A stretch of DNA of 64,000 nt, from contig NZ_CP071848.1 in NCBI RefSeq assembly GCF_023716565.1, positions 1,488,001 to 1,552,000 on the forward strand, read 5' to 3'. Shown here in pieces: positions 19,804 through 29,318 of the stretch (position 1 is its first letter; every line of letters starts with the position of its first letter). Made by a program: the position numbers and the translations under genes. The notes beneath the pieces are model-generated. The model saw only the letters and a program-made list of their open reading frames with translations. It was not told the origin of the DNA and made no database searches. The DNA is from Vibrio sp. SCSIO 43136. Lineage in GTDB: Bacteria > Pseudomonadota > Gammaproteobacteria > Enterobacterales > Vibrionaceae.

Positions 19804-21918
19804 ATGAACCAGTATCTAGCCGTAACATCCAACGGTTTGGAGAACTTGTTAGTAGACGAGCTCACCAAACTAGGCATTGAGAATCCAAAACCTGTACAAG
19901 CAGGGGTGAAATTTAAAGCAGACAATGCACAGATCTACCGTTGTTGTTTATGGAGTCGTTTGGCATCGCGCTTTGTAAAAGTGCTGGCAGAATTCACCTG
20001 CCAAGACGATATGGATCTCTACTTGTCTGCGACTGCAATCAACTGGCCTGAACATTTCAAAGCGACCAAGCGTCTAGTGGTTGACTTTAACGGTACTAAC
20101 CGTGAAATCCGTAACAGTCAGTACGGTGCACTTAAAGTTAAAGATGCCATTGTCGACTGCTTTACTAAGAAAGACCTGCCTCGTCCATCGATCGACAAAG
20201 ATCGTCCAGATCTTCGAGTGCATGTTCGTTTGCATCGTGATAAAGCGTTACTAGGTATCGATATGGTAGGTAGCGGTCTTCACCAACGTGGTTACCGTAC
20301 AGAAGCAGGTCGCGCACCTTTACGTGAAACGCTAGCGGCGTCAATCGTGCTGCGTAGTGGTTGGCAAGCTGACAAACCACTGCTAGACCCTATGTGTGGT
20401 TCAGGTACGCTGCTTATTGAAGCTGCGATGATTGCGGCCAATATGGCACCAGGCGTTAAGCGCAAGCAGTGGGGCTTTGAAGCCCTAAATGATTTTGAAC
20501 CAGAAACATGGGCTGAGATTAAGTCTGAGGCTAGTGTTCAAGCACGTCGTGGTCTTAACAAACTAGAGACTCGTTTCTACGGCTTCGATAGTGATAAGTA
20601 CGTGCTTAAGACCGCTCGTGAGAATGCTAAGCGTGCCGGTGTTGATCACCTAGTTACCTTTGAGATGGGTGATGCGGCTAAAGTGACTCGTCCTAAAGAG
20701 TTCGAGCAGGGTACTATCATATGTAACCCTCCTTACGGTGAGCGTCTAGGGACTGAGCCTGGTCTAATTGCGCTATACACAGCGTTTGGTGGCCAGCTTA
20801 AGTCAGAATTTGGTGGCTGCAACGCATCTATCTTCTCTTCATCGGATGAACTGTTAGCTTGTCTGCGTATGCGTGCAGATAAGCAGTACAAGGTCAATAA
20901 CGGTGCGTTACAATGTCACCAAAAGAACTATTCCATCTCTGAGCGCTCAGCAGACGCAAAAGCTGCTGAAGCCGTGATCGCCCCAGATTTTGCTAATCGC
21001 CTTAAAAAGAACCTAAACAAGCTAGGTAAGTGGGCGAAGAAAGAAGGTCTGGATGCATACCGTGTGTATGATGCCGATCTTCCTGAATACAACGCTGCTA
21101 TCGATGTTTATCAAGATCATCTGGTTATCCAAGAATATGCTGCGCCTAAGAGTATCCCTGAAGAGACTACTAAGCGCCGTCTAACGGATATGATCCGTGC
21201 TTCGATTCAGGTAACAGGCGTTGATGCTAACAATGTAGTGCTAAAAGTACGTGAACGTAAGAAAGGCTCAAGCCAATATCAGAAACTTAGCCAAGATTCT
21301 GAGTACATGTTGGTGACCGAATACGGTGTACAGCTACTGGTTAACTTGCATGACTACCTAGATACTGGCCTGTTCCTCGATCACAAGCTCACTCGTCGCA
21401 AGCTAGGCCAAATGGCTGGCGGAAAAGACTTCTTGAACTTGTTCTCTTACACAGGTTCTGCAACGGTACATGCAGCTGCTGGTGGCGCGAAGTCTACAAC
21501 CACGGTTGATATGTCTAAGACTTACCTAAACTGGGCGCAAGAGAACCTGAAGGTGAATGGCCTTGATGGTACCGAGCACCAGTTTATTCAAGCAGACTGT
21601 CTACAGTGGTTAGAGCAGGCGGATGGTAGCTACGATCTAATCTTTATCGATCCACCAACATTCTCGAACTCTAAGCGTATGGAGCAGAGCTTCGACGTGC
21701 AGCGTGACCACATCCAGCTGATGCGTAACCTTAAGCGTCTGCTGCGTGAAGGTGGTGAAATCGTATTCTCAAACAACAAACGTCACTTCAAAATGGATTT
21801 GGAGAAACTTGAAGCGCTTGGTCTAAAAGCTGAAAACATCTCAGCTAAGACACTTCCGCAAGACTTCTCGCGCAATAAACAGATTCATAACTGTTGGGTG
21901 ATCACACACAAAGGATAA
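19804..21918 (+). CDS. rlmL: Bifunctional 23S rRNA methyltransferase RlmKL
   Basis: 704 residues (E. coli 702), starting [16 protein letters not shown] at 19804. The N-terminal half has a THUMP domain (about 45-155) and the m2G2445 methyltransferase with [15 protein letters not shown] and the catalytic NPPYGERL. The C-terminal half is the m7G2069 methyltransferase with [13 protein letters not shown] and [12 protein letters not shown]. The fused enzyme modifies domain V of 23S rRNA during large-subunit assembly. The small glutaredoxin gene follows after 3 bases, and uup overlaps that, giving one operon. Confidence 0.97.
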   Translation: MNQYLAVTSNGLENLLVDELTKLGIENPKPVQAGVKFKADNAQIYRCCLWSRLASRFVKVLAEFTCQDDMDLYLSATAINWPEHFKATKRLVVDFNGTNREIRNSQYGALKVKDAIVDCFTKKDLPRPSIDKDRPDLRVHVRLHRDKALLGIDMVGSGLHQRGYRTEAGRAPLRETLAASIVLRSGWQADKPLLDPMCGSGTLLIEAAMIAANMAPGVKRKQWGFEALNDFEPETWAEIKSEASVQARRGLNKLETRFYGFDSDKYVLKTARENAKRAGVDHLVTFEMGDAAKVTRPKEFEQGTIICNPPYGERLGTEPGLIALYTAFGGQLKSEFGGCNASIFSSSDELLACLRMRADKQYKVNNGALQCHQKNYSISERSADAKAAEAVIAPDFANRLKKNLNKLGKWAKKEGLDAYRVYDADLPEYNAAIDVYQDHLVIQEYAAPKSIPEETTKRRLTDMIRASIQVTGVDANNVVLKVRERKKGSSQYQKLSQDSEYMLVTEYGVQLLVNLHDYLDTGLFLDHKLTRRKLGQMAGGKDFLNLFSYTGSATVHAAAGGAKSTTTVDMSKTYLNWAQENLKVNGLDGTEHQFIQADCLQWLEQADGSYDLIFIDPPTFSNSKRMEQSFDVQRDHIQLMRNLKRLLREGGEIVFSNNKRHFKMDLEKLEALGLKAENISAKTLPQDFSRNKQIHNCWVITHKG

Positions 21919-21921
21919 TTT

Positions 21922-22164
21922 GTGATTCAACTTTTTAGTACGGAAGGGTGCCATCTATGCGAGATGGCACTTTCGCTAACAGAGCAGCTTGGTATCAAAG
22001 AACAGGTCCAAGTTGTTGATATTGCATTCGACGACGAGCTATTTTCACGTTACGGCGTCACTATTCCTGTTCTTGAATATCAAGGGAATGAGCTGTTCTG
22101 GCCCTTTGATTCTTCTCAACTTCAACAATGGCTAACGCAACATGGCATTAATCACCATTCATAA
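21922..22164 (+). CDS. Glutaredoxin-like thiol protein
   Basis: 80 residues with a GTG start 3 bases after rlmL. The thioredoxin-fold pattern is short but complete: strand IQLFSTEGCHLCEMA with the CxxC (CHLC) redox pair near residues 10-13, then a cis-proline region VTIPVLEYQGNEL. This fits the DUF836/glutaredoxin-related family often found between rlmL and uup in gammaproteobacteria. The substrate is unknown. Its end overlaps uup by 23 bp in another frame, so translation of the two is likely coupled. A one-mismatch matS lies inside (22049-22061). Confidence 0.82.
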   Translation: MIQLFSTEGCHLCEMALSLTEQLGIKEQVQVVDIAFDDELFSRYGVTIPVLEYQGNELFWPFDSSQLQQWLTQHGINHHS

Positions 22165-24049
22165 CGGTCAGCTGGCATTCGGTGACCATCCGCTTCTCGA
22201 CAAAACAGACTTTGCACTTCAAGAAAACGAACGTGTTTGTCTGGTAGGCCGTAACGGCGCAGGCAAATCAACCCTGATGAAGGTGCTTGCGGGTGACATC
22301 ATTATGGATGATGGCAAGATGCAGGTAACTCAAGATGTTGTTGTTTCTCGTCTAGAGCAAGATCCACCACGTTCAGAGACAGGTACGGTATTTGAGTACG
22401 TGTCAGAAGGCTTGGCAGAGATTGGTGAACAGCTCAAGATCTACAATGATCTGCTTGATCTTGTTGCTGTAGACCCATCGGAAAAGAATATTAACCGTTT
22501 GGCTAAGACTCAGGAGCAGCTTGAGCATAATGGTGCTTGGCGCTTTGAAGACCGCATTAAGAACGTATTAGCGGCGCTTAAGCTAGATGGCCATACAAAA
22601 CTTAGCGACCTTTCTGGTGGCTGGCAGCGTAAAGCGGCTCTTGCTCGTGCGCTGGCAAACGATCCTGATGTGCTGCTTCTTGATGAGCCAACTAACCACT
22701 TGGATGTGACAACTATCGAGTGGCTGGAGACTTTCCTAAAAGATTTTCGTGGTTCTATTATCTTTATTTCGCACGATCGCTCGTTTATTAAATCGATGGC
22801 GACTCGTATTGTTGATCTAGATCGCGGCCAACTGGTGAGCTTCCCAGGGGATTATGAGAACTATCTTATCGAGAAAGAAGAGCTGCTGCGTGTTGAAGAG
22901 ATGCAGAACGCTGAGTTTGACAAGAAGCTAGCTCAAGAAGAAGTTTGGATTCGCCAAGGTATTAAAGCGCGCCGTACTCGTAATGAAGGCCGTGTGCGAG
23001 CGCTTAAAGCACTACGTAGGGAACGCTCAGAACGTCGTGAAGTTCAAGGCAAGGCCAAAATCGCTGTCGACGATGCGGCTCGTTCAGGCAAGATTGTATT
23101 TGAAGCTGAGAATGTCAGCTTTAAGTTTGATGGCGAGACCATAGTCGATAACTTCTCATTTAATGTGATGCGCGGTGACCGAATTGCACTTATTGGCCCG
23201 AATGGTTGCGGTAAGTCGACGCTGTTAAAACTTATGCTTGGTTCATTAGAAGCAGATTCAGGTCGCCTACATTGCGGTACTAAGCTAGAAGTCGCTTATT
23301 TTGATCAGTACCGCGAGCTATTGGACCCAGAAAAGACCGTAATCGATAACCTAGCCGATGGTAAGCAAGAGGTGATGGTAGGTGGACGTCAACGTCACGC
23401 CTTGAGCTACCTTCAAGATTTTCTGTTTGCTCCTAAACGTGCTCGTACCCCGGTAAAAGCACTGTCGGGTGGTGAAAAGAACCGATTACTATTAGCTCGT
23501 ATTTTGCTCAAACCGAATAACTTATTGGTGCTAGATGAACCAACCAACGATCTAGACATCGAAACTTTGGAACTTTTGGAAGAATTGCTTGCCAATTATC
23601 AGGGTACGTTACTTCTTGTGAGTCACGATCGAGAGTTTGTAGACAATACGGTCACGACCAGTTGGATTTTCGAAGGCAACGGAAAGATCGAAGAGTTTGT
23701 TGGTGGTTACCATGATGCTCAGCAACAGCGAGCACAGGTTCAGGCTTCAAGACAGGTCGAAAAGCCAGCAAAACCTACTAAACAAGTTGAGGAAACTCCC
23801 AAAACAACGCAAGAGCGAGCTAAACCGAAAAAGTTATCGTATAAGCTACAACGAGAACTCGAGGCGCTTCCTCAAAAACTTGAAGAATTAGAGTCAAAAA
23901 TTGAAGAGCTTCAAGCTCAGGTAAATACACCAGACTTCTTTAGCAAGTCAGTATCGGAAACGCAGCCAGTTCTTGATGAACTCGCCGCTGCTGAGCAGGA
24001 GCTAGAAGTTGCATTCGAGCGCTGGGAAGAGCTTGAGGCAATGCAATAG
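22142..24049 (+). CDS. uup: ABC-F ATPase Uup
   Basis: 635 residues, equal to E. coli Uup. It has two ABC ATPase domains without membrane segments: Walker A GRNGAGKST and GPNGCGKST, signatures LSGGWQRKAALARAL and LSGGEKNRLLLARIL, Walker B LLLDEPTNHLD and LVLDEPTNDLD. The charged inter-domain linker is at about 240-310. The C-terminal Uup coiled-coil DNA-binding domain (about 550-635) follows a Lys/Pro/Thr-rich hinge. Uup acts at the ribosome and affects precise excision of transposons. The gene starts inside the glutaredoxin-like gene. The DUF3466 gene begins 12 bases after its stop. Confidence 0.96.
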   Translation: MALITIHNGQLAFGDHPLLDKTDFALQENERVCLVGRNGAGKSTLMKVLAGDIIMDDGKMQVTQDVVVSRLEQDPPRSETGTVFEYVSEGLAEIGEQLKIYNDLLDLVAVDPSEKNINRLAKTQEQLEHNGAWRFEDRIKNVLAALKLDGHTKLSDLSGGWQRKAALARALANDPDVLLLDEPTNHLDVTTIEWLETFLKDFRGSIIFISHDRSFIKSMATRIVDLDRGQLVSFPGDYENYLIEKEELLRVEEMQNAEFDKKLAQEEVWIRQGIKARRTRNEGRVRALKALRRERSERREVQGKAKIAVDDAARSGKIVFEAENVSFKFDGETIVDNFSFNVMRGDRIALIGPNGCGKSTLLKLMLGSLEADSGRLHCGTKLEVAYFDQYRELLDPEKTVIDNLADGKQEVMVGGRQRHALSYLQDFLFAPKRARTPVKALSGGEKNRLLLARILLKPNNLLVLDEPTNDLDIETLELLEELLANYQGTLLLVSHDREFVDNTVTTSWIFEGNGKIEEFVGGYHDAQQQRAQVQASRQVEKPAKPTKQVEETPKTTQERAKPKKLSYKLQRELEALPQKLEELESKIEELQAQVNTPDFFSKSVSETQPVLDELAAAEQELEVAFERWEELEAMQ

Positions 24050-24061
24050 GATTAAGAATCA

Positions 24062-25984
24062 ATGATAAGTAGTAAATTTAAGCTATCGTCGCTAGCGATA
24101 GCTGTTGCAGCGTCGACAGGGGCACATGCGGCGCTGTACAACGTTGAGATCGTTAATGACACCAATAATTTGGGTATTGGTGGTCCGATCGCTGAGGTTA
24201 CGCAAACGGACTGTTTTACCGAAGAATGTAGCGCACCATACGCAGAGCCAGAAGTTGCCAACCTAGGTCAACTAGGGGAGTCAGGCCAGTTTATTGACAA
24301 CGAGATTGATTTCCAAACCGATACACGTTTTCGATCTGTGACAGACAGTAATATTCGCAGTCACTATGAGAACTTTTGTGATTATCAGTACAAATATAAA
24401 ACTTGTGATGCTTGGGCAAGTCGCATGTTCGATGGGACAGACGGGTCGGGTGGTGTAAACCGAATCGTTAACTCCTTCACTTGGCCTGGTGGGTTCACTG
24501 AAGACAATATAAATACCAAGAGTTTTACCGGAAACGGTAGGTTTTCACTAGTTACGTCAAGAACAGTGGACAACGGTAATCTATTTTCTCCTTTGGCTGA
24601 TACCAACGAGATATCGGCGACTTCTATTGCTGCAGACGGTACAATTATTGGTAATACTGCGAGTGGCTATGAAGTCGTTTCTTCAAGCAATTATAGCCGT
24701 TTGTTCAAGAGCCGAGGTTTCTTTTCTGGTGCTGCGGGTAGTGGCGTTCTAGACACATATAAGCAGGTGACAACTGGTGGTGCAACAAGTGACATTGTCA
24801 CTCGCATGGGCCCAACTCGTGCATTCGACAGCTTTACATACGATTCAGCGACTTATATCGTTGGTTCTTCAGCAGTGTCGACTTACCACGTGCCAGATGG
24901 TTGTAGTATAAGCGGTGACACACCGTGGTTGTCTCAGAGCTGTCAAAACGTTGAATTTAATAACAAGGCGACACTTTGGAAAGTAAGTGGTACTACTGTC
25001 GATTCGGCCAATTATGTTGCTGACTGGGCTGGTGGTTTCAACGGGACATCGGATAGTCAATCAGTGCAATCTTCGGTTCGAGGCGCTGCAGTAGCATCCA
25101 CAGGTACTTATGCAGGCAAGCCGGTACTCGTTGGTTATGATGTATATAATTACAGCTCAGATCCAATGCCTCAAGCGACCGTTTATTTGCCAATTTCTGA
25201 TAGTAACGGAAATTTTGTGATTGATGCTGATAAGAAGTGGTCACCTAAAGTTGTCGCTGGTACTGAACTTCGTCAAAGCAACGATTGGCTATATAGCAAC
25301 TCAATCGCCAATGATATTAATGACAAGATGATTGTGATTGGTAGCAGTAAGCGCGGTAGTTTTGACTACAAGGTATCTAAATCAGACGTCCCATCTCAAA
25401 ATGGTTCACGTAACAACCGAGTTTGGGTTGCGTCCGCTGCCAACGGTAATCCCACTGCCACTTATTTAGAAGACACAGTGTTCTTTAATGGTGCAGGTGG
25501 TGAGATGCGCTCAATCAACAACCAAAACCTGATCGTCGGTAAAGTGCATGCGGAAAGCCACCGTGAGGTAGACGGAAAAATGCGCCGTGAACGCGGATTT
25601 ATTACTCCTGTACCATCTTCTTTAGGTGGTAGCGATAGCACTGTTATTACACGCAGCTGGTGGCTTGATGACCTAACAAATGGTGGTACTCAATCAAGCA
25701 ACAATAACCAGTTCCGTGTTATTGATGCGAATGACATCAATGATGCGGGTATCATCAGTGCAACATCTCTGTATTGTCCAGGTGGGTATAAGTCTACAAG
25801 CCATAACTCACAATGCTCTACAACAGAACAAATTGTGGCTGTTAAGCTGACACCGATCAACGGCGCAACAACTGACGATATTTCAACACGTTCCTATGAT
25901 CAAGAGCCGGTAACACGTCAGGGAGCGGGCCTCGGTTGGTTATTGATAGCAGGTCTAGCACTTTTCGGTATTCGCCGTAAATAG
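24062..25984 (+). CDS. DUF3466 family exported protein with GlyGly-CTERM-like tail
   Basis: 640 residues with a signal peptide (cleavage probably after GAHA) and a long Ser/Asn/Gly-rich, strand-rich body with several cysteines. The C-terminus reads GAGLGWLLIAGLALFGIRRK: a small glycine motif, one hydrophobic helix and a basic end. That is the layout of GlyGly-CTERM sorting signals, which rhombosortase cleaves in vibrios for surface release. The body contains repeated ANDINDAG / ANDINDK-like segments, as in DUF3466 proteins. The function is unknown. It lies 12 bases after uup and carries an exact matS (24789-24801). A terminator follows. Confidence 0.8.
   Translation: MISSKFKLSSLAIAVAASTGAHAALYNVEIVNDTNNLGIGGPIAEVTQTDCFTEECSAPYAEPEVANLGQLGESGQFIDNEIDFQTDTRFRSVTDSNIRSHYENFCDYQYKYKTCDAWASRMFDGTDGSGGVNRIVNSFTWPGGFTEDNINTKSFTGNGRFSLVTSRTVDNGNLFSPLADTNEISATSIAADGTIIGNTASGYEVVSSSNYSRLFKSRGFFSGAAGSGVLDTYKQVTTGGATSDIVTRMGPTRAFDSFTYDSATYIVGSSAVSTYHVPDGCSISGDTPWLSQSCQNVEFNNKATLWKVSGTTVDSANYVADWAGGFNGTSDSQSVQSSVRGAAVASTGTYAGKPVLVGYDVYNYSSDPMPQATVYLPISDSNGNFVIDADKKWSPKVVAGTELRQSNDWLYSNSIANDINDKMIVIGSSKRGSFDYKVSKSDVPSQNGSRNNRVWVASAANGNPTATYLEDTVFFNGAGGEMRSINNQNLIVGKVHAESHREVDGKMRRERGFITPVPSSLGGSDSTVITRSWWLDDLTNGGTQSSNNNQFRVIDANDINDAGIISATSLYCPGGYKSTSHNSQCSTTEQIVAVKLTPINGATTDDISTRSYDQEPVTRQGAGLGWLLIAGLALFGIRRK
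24789..24801. promoter_or_regulatory. matS: matS site (MatP binding), exact match
   Basis: GTGACATTGTCAC, an exact fit to GTGACRNYGTCAC, inside the DUF3466 gene. Confidence 0.85.
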
Positions 25985-26008
25985 AAATTTTGTAAAATTT
26001 AGTAGGAT

Positions 26009-26047
26009 TAGGCATGGCTTCACAGATCGTGAGTCATGCCTTTTTTG
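26009..26047 (+). terminator. Terminator after the DUF3466 gene
   Basis: Outer stem GGCATG / CATGCC with an inner TCAC / GTGA pairing, followed by six T. Confidence 0.8.
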
Positions 26048-26159
26048 TCTCTTGAGGATCTTCGGCTTTTGTACAATTCTTAATAGCGGAGTCATAAAAA
26101 CTCCATCTTAGATTAATAATCGTATATTACGGAAAATCTGAATGTATGAGGAACGTACT

Positions 26160-26333
26160 ATGAAGAGACAGAAGCGTGATCGCCTAGAACGAGCTCAAAA
26201 CCAAGGTTACAAAGCAGGCTTAAATGGCCGCTCACAGGAGACATGTCCTTACCAACAAATGGATGCGAAATCGTACTGGCTAGGTGGTTGGCGTGATGCC
26301 AGAGAAGACAAACAAGCTGGTCTCTATAAATAA
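26160..26333 (+). CDS. rmf: Ribosome modulation factor
   Basis: 57 residues from the ATG at 26160, with GAGGAA seven bases upstream. It begins MKRQKRDRLERAQNQGYKAG and contains GRSQETCPY and WLGGWRDA, nearly the E. coli RMF sequence. RMF pairs 70S ribosomes into inactive 100S dimers in stationary phase. In E. coli it responds to ppGpp; no operator is visible here. A strong terminator (26358-26385) follows. The position next to fabA is the same as in enterics. Confidence 0.97.
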   Translation: MKRQKRDRLERAQNQGYKAGLNGRSQETCPYQQMDAKSYWLGGWRDAREDKQAGLYK

Positions 26334-26357
26334 CCCATACACAAATAATCTGAGGAG

Positions 26358-26385
26358 GACCCCACAACGATGTGGGGTCAAATTT
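26358..26385 (+). terminator. Terminator after rmf
   Basis: GACCCCACA, loop ACGA, TGTGGGGTC, followed by AAATTTT. Confidence 0.75.
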
Positions 26386-26423
26386 TACCACTCTAACGCA
26401 CTATAACTAAATTTATGCGGTAA

Positions 26424-26453
26424 GAAAAAAGCAGTACGAAATCGCACTGCTTT
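26424..26453 (-). terminator. Terminator after fabA
   Basis: On the minus strand AAAGCAGT, a 10-base loop, ACTGCTTTTTT. It lies 14 bases past the fabA stop. Confidence 0.8.
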
Positions 26454-26466
26454 GATAAATTCTCTA

Positions 26467-26985
26467 TTAAAAAGAAGAGGTGTCTTGGAACAGACCTACT
26501 TTAAGATCTTTAGCAACGTAAATCTCTTTACCATCCACTAGAACACGGCCATCAGCAAGACCCATTACTAGTTTGCGGTTAACAACGCGCTTCATTTGGA
26601 TCTCATAAGTTACTTTCTTTGCCGTAGGTAGGATTTGGCCAGTGAACTTAACTTCGCCAACACCTAGAGCTCGACCTTTACCTTCGCCGCCAATCCAACC
26701 TAGGAAGAAGCCAACAAGTTGCCACATAGCATCTAGGCCTAGGCAGCCAGGCATTACTGGGTCACCAGGGAAGTGGCAGTCAAAAAACCAAAGATCAGGA
26801 GTGATATCTAACTCAGCAATGATAAGACCTTTACCGTGATCACCTTCCGTTTCAGACATTTTGGTGATGCGATCCATCATCAACATGTTTGGTGCAGGTA
26901 GTTGAGGGCGGCCAGGGCCAAATAGTTCACCTTGGCTAGAAGCTAGTAGGTCTTCGCGCGTGTATGAATCACGTTTGTTTTGCAT
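26467..26985 (-). CDS. fabA: 3-hydroxydecanoyl-ACP dehydratase/isomerase
   Basis: 172 residues, the standard FabA length. The active-site histidine lies in [15 protein letters not shown] and the aspartate in GLDAMWQ. FabA dehydrates 3-hydroxydecanoyl-ACP and isomerises the product to the cis-3 form, the entry to unsaturated fatty acids. It sits downstream of the Lon-like gene on the same strand, but with its own control region in the 65-bp gap: a FabR-type palindrome (27021-27038) and a FadR-type site (27040-27056). A terminator follows. Confidence 0.97.
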   Translation of the reverse strand: MQNKRDSYTREDLLASSQGELFGPGRPQLPAPNMLMMDRITKMSETEGDHGKGLIIAELDITPDLWFFDCHFPGDPVMPGCLGLDAMWQLVGFFLGWIGGEGKGRALGVGEVKFTGQILPTAKKVTYEIQMKRVVNRKLVMGLADGRVLVDGKEIYVAKDLKVGLFQDTSSF

Positions 26986-27020
26986 TTTTTAGTACTCCAA
27001 AATTTTATAGTTCGCATGTT

Positions 27021-27038
27021 AGTGAACACGTGTAAGCT
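27021..27038 (-). promoter_or_regulatory. FabR-type operator of fabA
   Basis: On the minus strand AGCTTACACGTGTTCACT, close to the palindrome AGCGTACA-CG-TGTTCGCT that FabR uses at E. coli fabA/fabB. It lies 36-53 bases before the fabA start. TATAAA follows at a position fitting a -10 box. Confidence 0.65.
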
Positions 27039-27039
27039 T

Positions 27040-27056
27040 AACAAGTCGGATCAGTT
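27040..27056 (-). promoter_or_regulatory. FadR-type activator site of fabA
   Basis: On the minus strand AACTGATCCGACTTGTT. From memory it is nearly the FadR site of E. coli fabA and it adjoins the FabR-type palindrome in the same order. It overlaps the stop codon of the Lon-like gene. Confidence 0.65.
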
Positions 27057-28691
27057 ATGGTCAAACCACTGTTTTATTCTATCAATCAGGCGATTAGGTT
27101 GTGCATCGCGCTCAAACTCATCTATGCGGTTAGCAATACGGTTGAGTAGCGTGTCTTCTTCTTCGCCACGCAGAGGTTTGCCCATTAGAAGGGGGATGGC
27201 ATCGTCAACAGTCTCTGCTGACCAAAGGTGAAATTGACCCGTCTTGATCGCTTCAATAACATCGTCATGAAGCGCTAAGTGTTTTAAGTTTGTTTGAGGA
27301 AGGATCACGCCTTGCTCTCCGGTAAGCCCTTGGTGCTGGCATACGTGGAAAAAGCCTTCGATTTTTTCATTGAGTCCACCTACCGCTTGGATACGACCAA
27401 ACTGGTCCACGGCACCAGTCACGGCGATTTGCTGGTTAATTGGCTGTTCTGAAAGTGCGCTGACCAGACAACAAAGTTCTGCTAAAGATGCGCTGTCACC
27501 GTCTACTTCACAGTAAGATTGCTCAAATACAATAGATGCAGAGTAGGGAAGAGGCTCATCAAGGTTCATCGCACTGCTCAAGAAAGCCTGCATGATCATC
27601 ATACCTTTAGCGTGGAGGTTACCACCAAGGTCAGCTTTGCGTTCAACGTCTGAAATGTCACCGTCACCAAAATGAATAACGCAAGAAATTCGCGCTGGTT
27701 CACCATAAGAGATAGGGTGCCCTGGAATATCGACAACCGTCAGACCATTTACCTGACCAACTTGTTCACCTTTGGTTTCAATGATGACTTGCCCATCTAG
27801 AATGTCGTCAACGGCTCTAAGCGTTAGGTAAGATTCACGATAGTACTTTTGCTCTATGGCTTGTTTAACACCGTTTTGAGTGATGGTGCTTTCGCTAGAT
27901 TCGATCGCTGCTTCTGCAAGTAATGCGTTATACCAAAGTAAGCACAGAGGTGCGACACGTTGATCTTCGCTTTCACGAGCTCCGGCCGCCAAGACAGTTT
28001 CTAGGGCTGCAGATTCTAGTGGAACAAGACTAAACCTTTCTGTTAGCCACTGCAGGTAGCCCAGGTAGTTTGGCAATGTTTTACCATCAAGTTTATATTC
28101 AAGCTCGATTTCACTGAACATGCTAAACCCAGTGGTAAAGTCATGGTCAAAATACTCTAGATCACCCATTTGAGTTCTATCACCGACAACGATCAGTTTT
28201 ACTTGGTAGTTTTGCTTAGGCGGTGTAGGGCATAACTGCTTGTCATTAACGTTGATAGCCTCCACGGCTTCACCTAACAGTGCTGACTTTAGTAGGCTCC
28301 AACACCTTGGGTTGGCAAGCAGCATGTTTGCTGAGACGACGAGATAACCCGATTCTGCTTGTTGCAGGTAACCTGGGCTGATCGCTTTAATTTCTCCAGA
28401 GTCCAGTTGGTAACGCCCAAAAAGGTTATCTACCGATAAGCTCTCAATTCGAACAACGGGCTTGTTACACTCTTTAAGTGACTCACAGATCAGTTGCCTA
28501 TAAATGGCATTGTCTGGAGCATTGACCAATAGCACTCGAGTTAAACTATCTAAAGCATCAAATTTGCTTAGCGCTGCTCCAAGCCTCGGTTGCATTTCGA
28601 TAAATGAACGAGGGGATGTATTAGCGTAGTTATCTAAAATCGATTGAAACTCTGAGTATTGGGGGGTCGCTGCGCGCCAGTCTTGCTGCAT
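27051..28691 (-). CDS. lonH: Lon-like protease LonH (YcbZ family)
   Basis: 546 residues (E. coli YcbZ 586). The C-terminal third is a Lon-type proteolytic domain with the catalytic serine in CEVDGDSASLAEL and lysine in GGLNEKIEGFF, the Ser-Lys dyad. The N-terminal two thirds correspond to the AAA-like part of YcbZ, but I see no Walker A motif (GxxxxGK[S/T]), so ATP use is doubtful. The substrate is unknown. It lies between fabA and divergently transcribed matP, the E. coli order. The FadR-type site of fabA overlaps its stop codon. Confidence 0.87.
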   Translation of the reverse strand: MQQDWRAATPQYSEFQSILDNYANTSPRSFIEMQPRLGAALSKFDALDSLTRVLLVNAPDNAIYRQLICESLKECNKPVVRIESLSVDNLFGRYQLDSGEIKAISPGYLQQAESGYLVVSANMLLANPRCWSLLKSALLGEAVEAINVNDKQLCPTPPKQNYQVKLIVVGDRTQMGDLEYFDHDFTTGFSMFSEIELEYKLDGKTLPNYLGYLQWLTERFSLVPLESAALETVLAAGARESEDQRVAPLCLLWYNALLAEAAIESSESTITQNGVKQAIEQKYYRESYLTLRAVDDILDGQVIIETKGEQVGQVNGLTVVDIPGHPISYGEPARISCVIHFGDGDISDVERKADLGGNLHAKGMMIMQAFLSSAMNLDEPLPYSASIVFEQSYCEVDGDSASLAELCCLVSALSEQPINQQIAVTGAVDQFGRIQAVGGLNEKIEGFFHVCQHQGLTGEQGVILPQTNLKHLALHDDVIEAIKTGQFHLWSAETVDDAIPLLMGKPLRGEEEDTLLNRIANRIDEFERDAQPNRLIDRIKQWFDHN

Positions 28692-28818
28692 TGTGTAGGC
28701 TTAAGATCGTTGAAAAGAGGCAAAGTATATAGAAGTTTAGGCTAGGGGAATAGTTTTATCTAAATGATTGATTTTAGGATTTGTGATCTCACAAAGATTG
28801 TTTTTTCACCACATCTGG

Positions 28819-28831
28819 GTTACGCTGTCAC
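28819..28831. promoter_or_regulatory. matS-like site upstream of matP (12/13)
   Basis: GTTACGCTGTCAC differs from matS only at position 3. It ends 29 bases before the matP ATG and is followed by the overlapping palindrome GTCACTGTGAC (28827-28837). Binding by MatP, and so autoregulation, is inference. Confidence 0.4.
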
Positions 28832-28860
28832 TGTGACGGGGCTAATAACGTGAATCTATA

Positions 28861-29310
28861 ATGAAATATCAGCAATTAGAAAACTTAGAGTGTGGTTGGA
28901 AGTGGCAGTACTTAGTGAAAAAACACAAAGATGGTGAAGCTATCACTCGTTACATCGATACCAGCGAAGCTGACGCTGCAGTCGAAGCATTAAAACGTAT
29001 CGAACACGAGCCAGTGCTAGTCTTAGACTGGATTGAAGAGCACATGGCAGAAACTCTCGATACCAAAATGAAGCAGGCAATACGTGCTAAACGGAAACGT
29101 CACTTCAATGCAGAGCAAGTCCACACCAAGAAAAAGTCTATCGACCTTGATTACAGAGTGTGGGAAAAGCTATCACAGCGATCTCATGAATTAGGTTGTA
29201 CTTTGTCTGAGGCGATTGAGTATCTCTTGTCTGAAGCATCTAGAAGCGAGAAGGCGAGTAAAACGGTCACAAGCCTTAAAGAAGATTTGAGTAAGTTGCT
29301 TTCAGATTAG
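28861..29310 (+). CDS. matP: Macrodomain Ter protein MatP
   Basis: 149 residues, the E. coli MatP length. The N-terminal four-helix region begins MKYQQLENLECGWKWQYLVKKH. A ribbon-helix-helix DNA-binding domain with KKKSIDLDYRVWEKLSQRSHELG and a C-terminal coiled coil follow. MatP dimers bind matS and compact the chromosome terminus; with ZapB they tie it to the divisome. Five exact matS sites and dif are in this same window. The DUF3634 gene follows 8 bases after the stop. Confidence 0.97.
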   Translation: MKYQQLENLECGWKWQYLVKKHKDGEAITRYIDTSEADAAVEALKRIEHEPVLVLDWIEEHMAETLDTKMKQAIRAKRKRHFNAEQVHTKKKSIDLDYRVWEKLSQRSHELGCTLSEAIEYLLSEASRSEKASKTVTSLKEDLSKLLSD

Positions 29311-29318
29311 GAGTGTTT

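Noticed and set aside
19565-19807. 80-codon open frame upstream of rlmL
   Set aside because: No SD, no family pattern, and it overlaps the rlmL start and promoter region.
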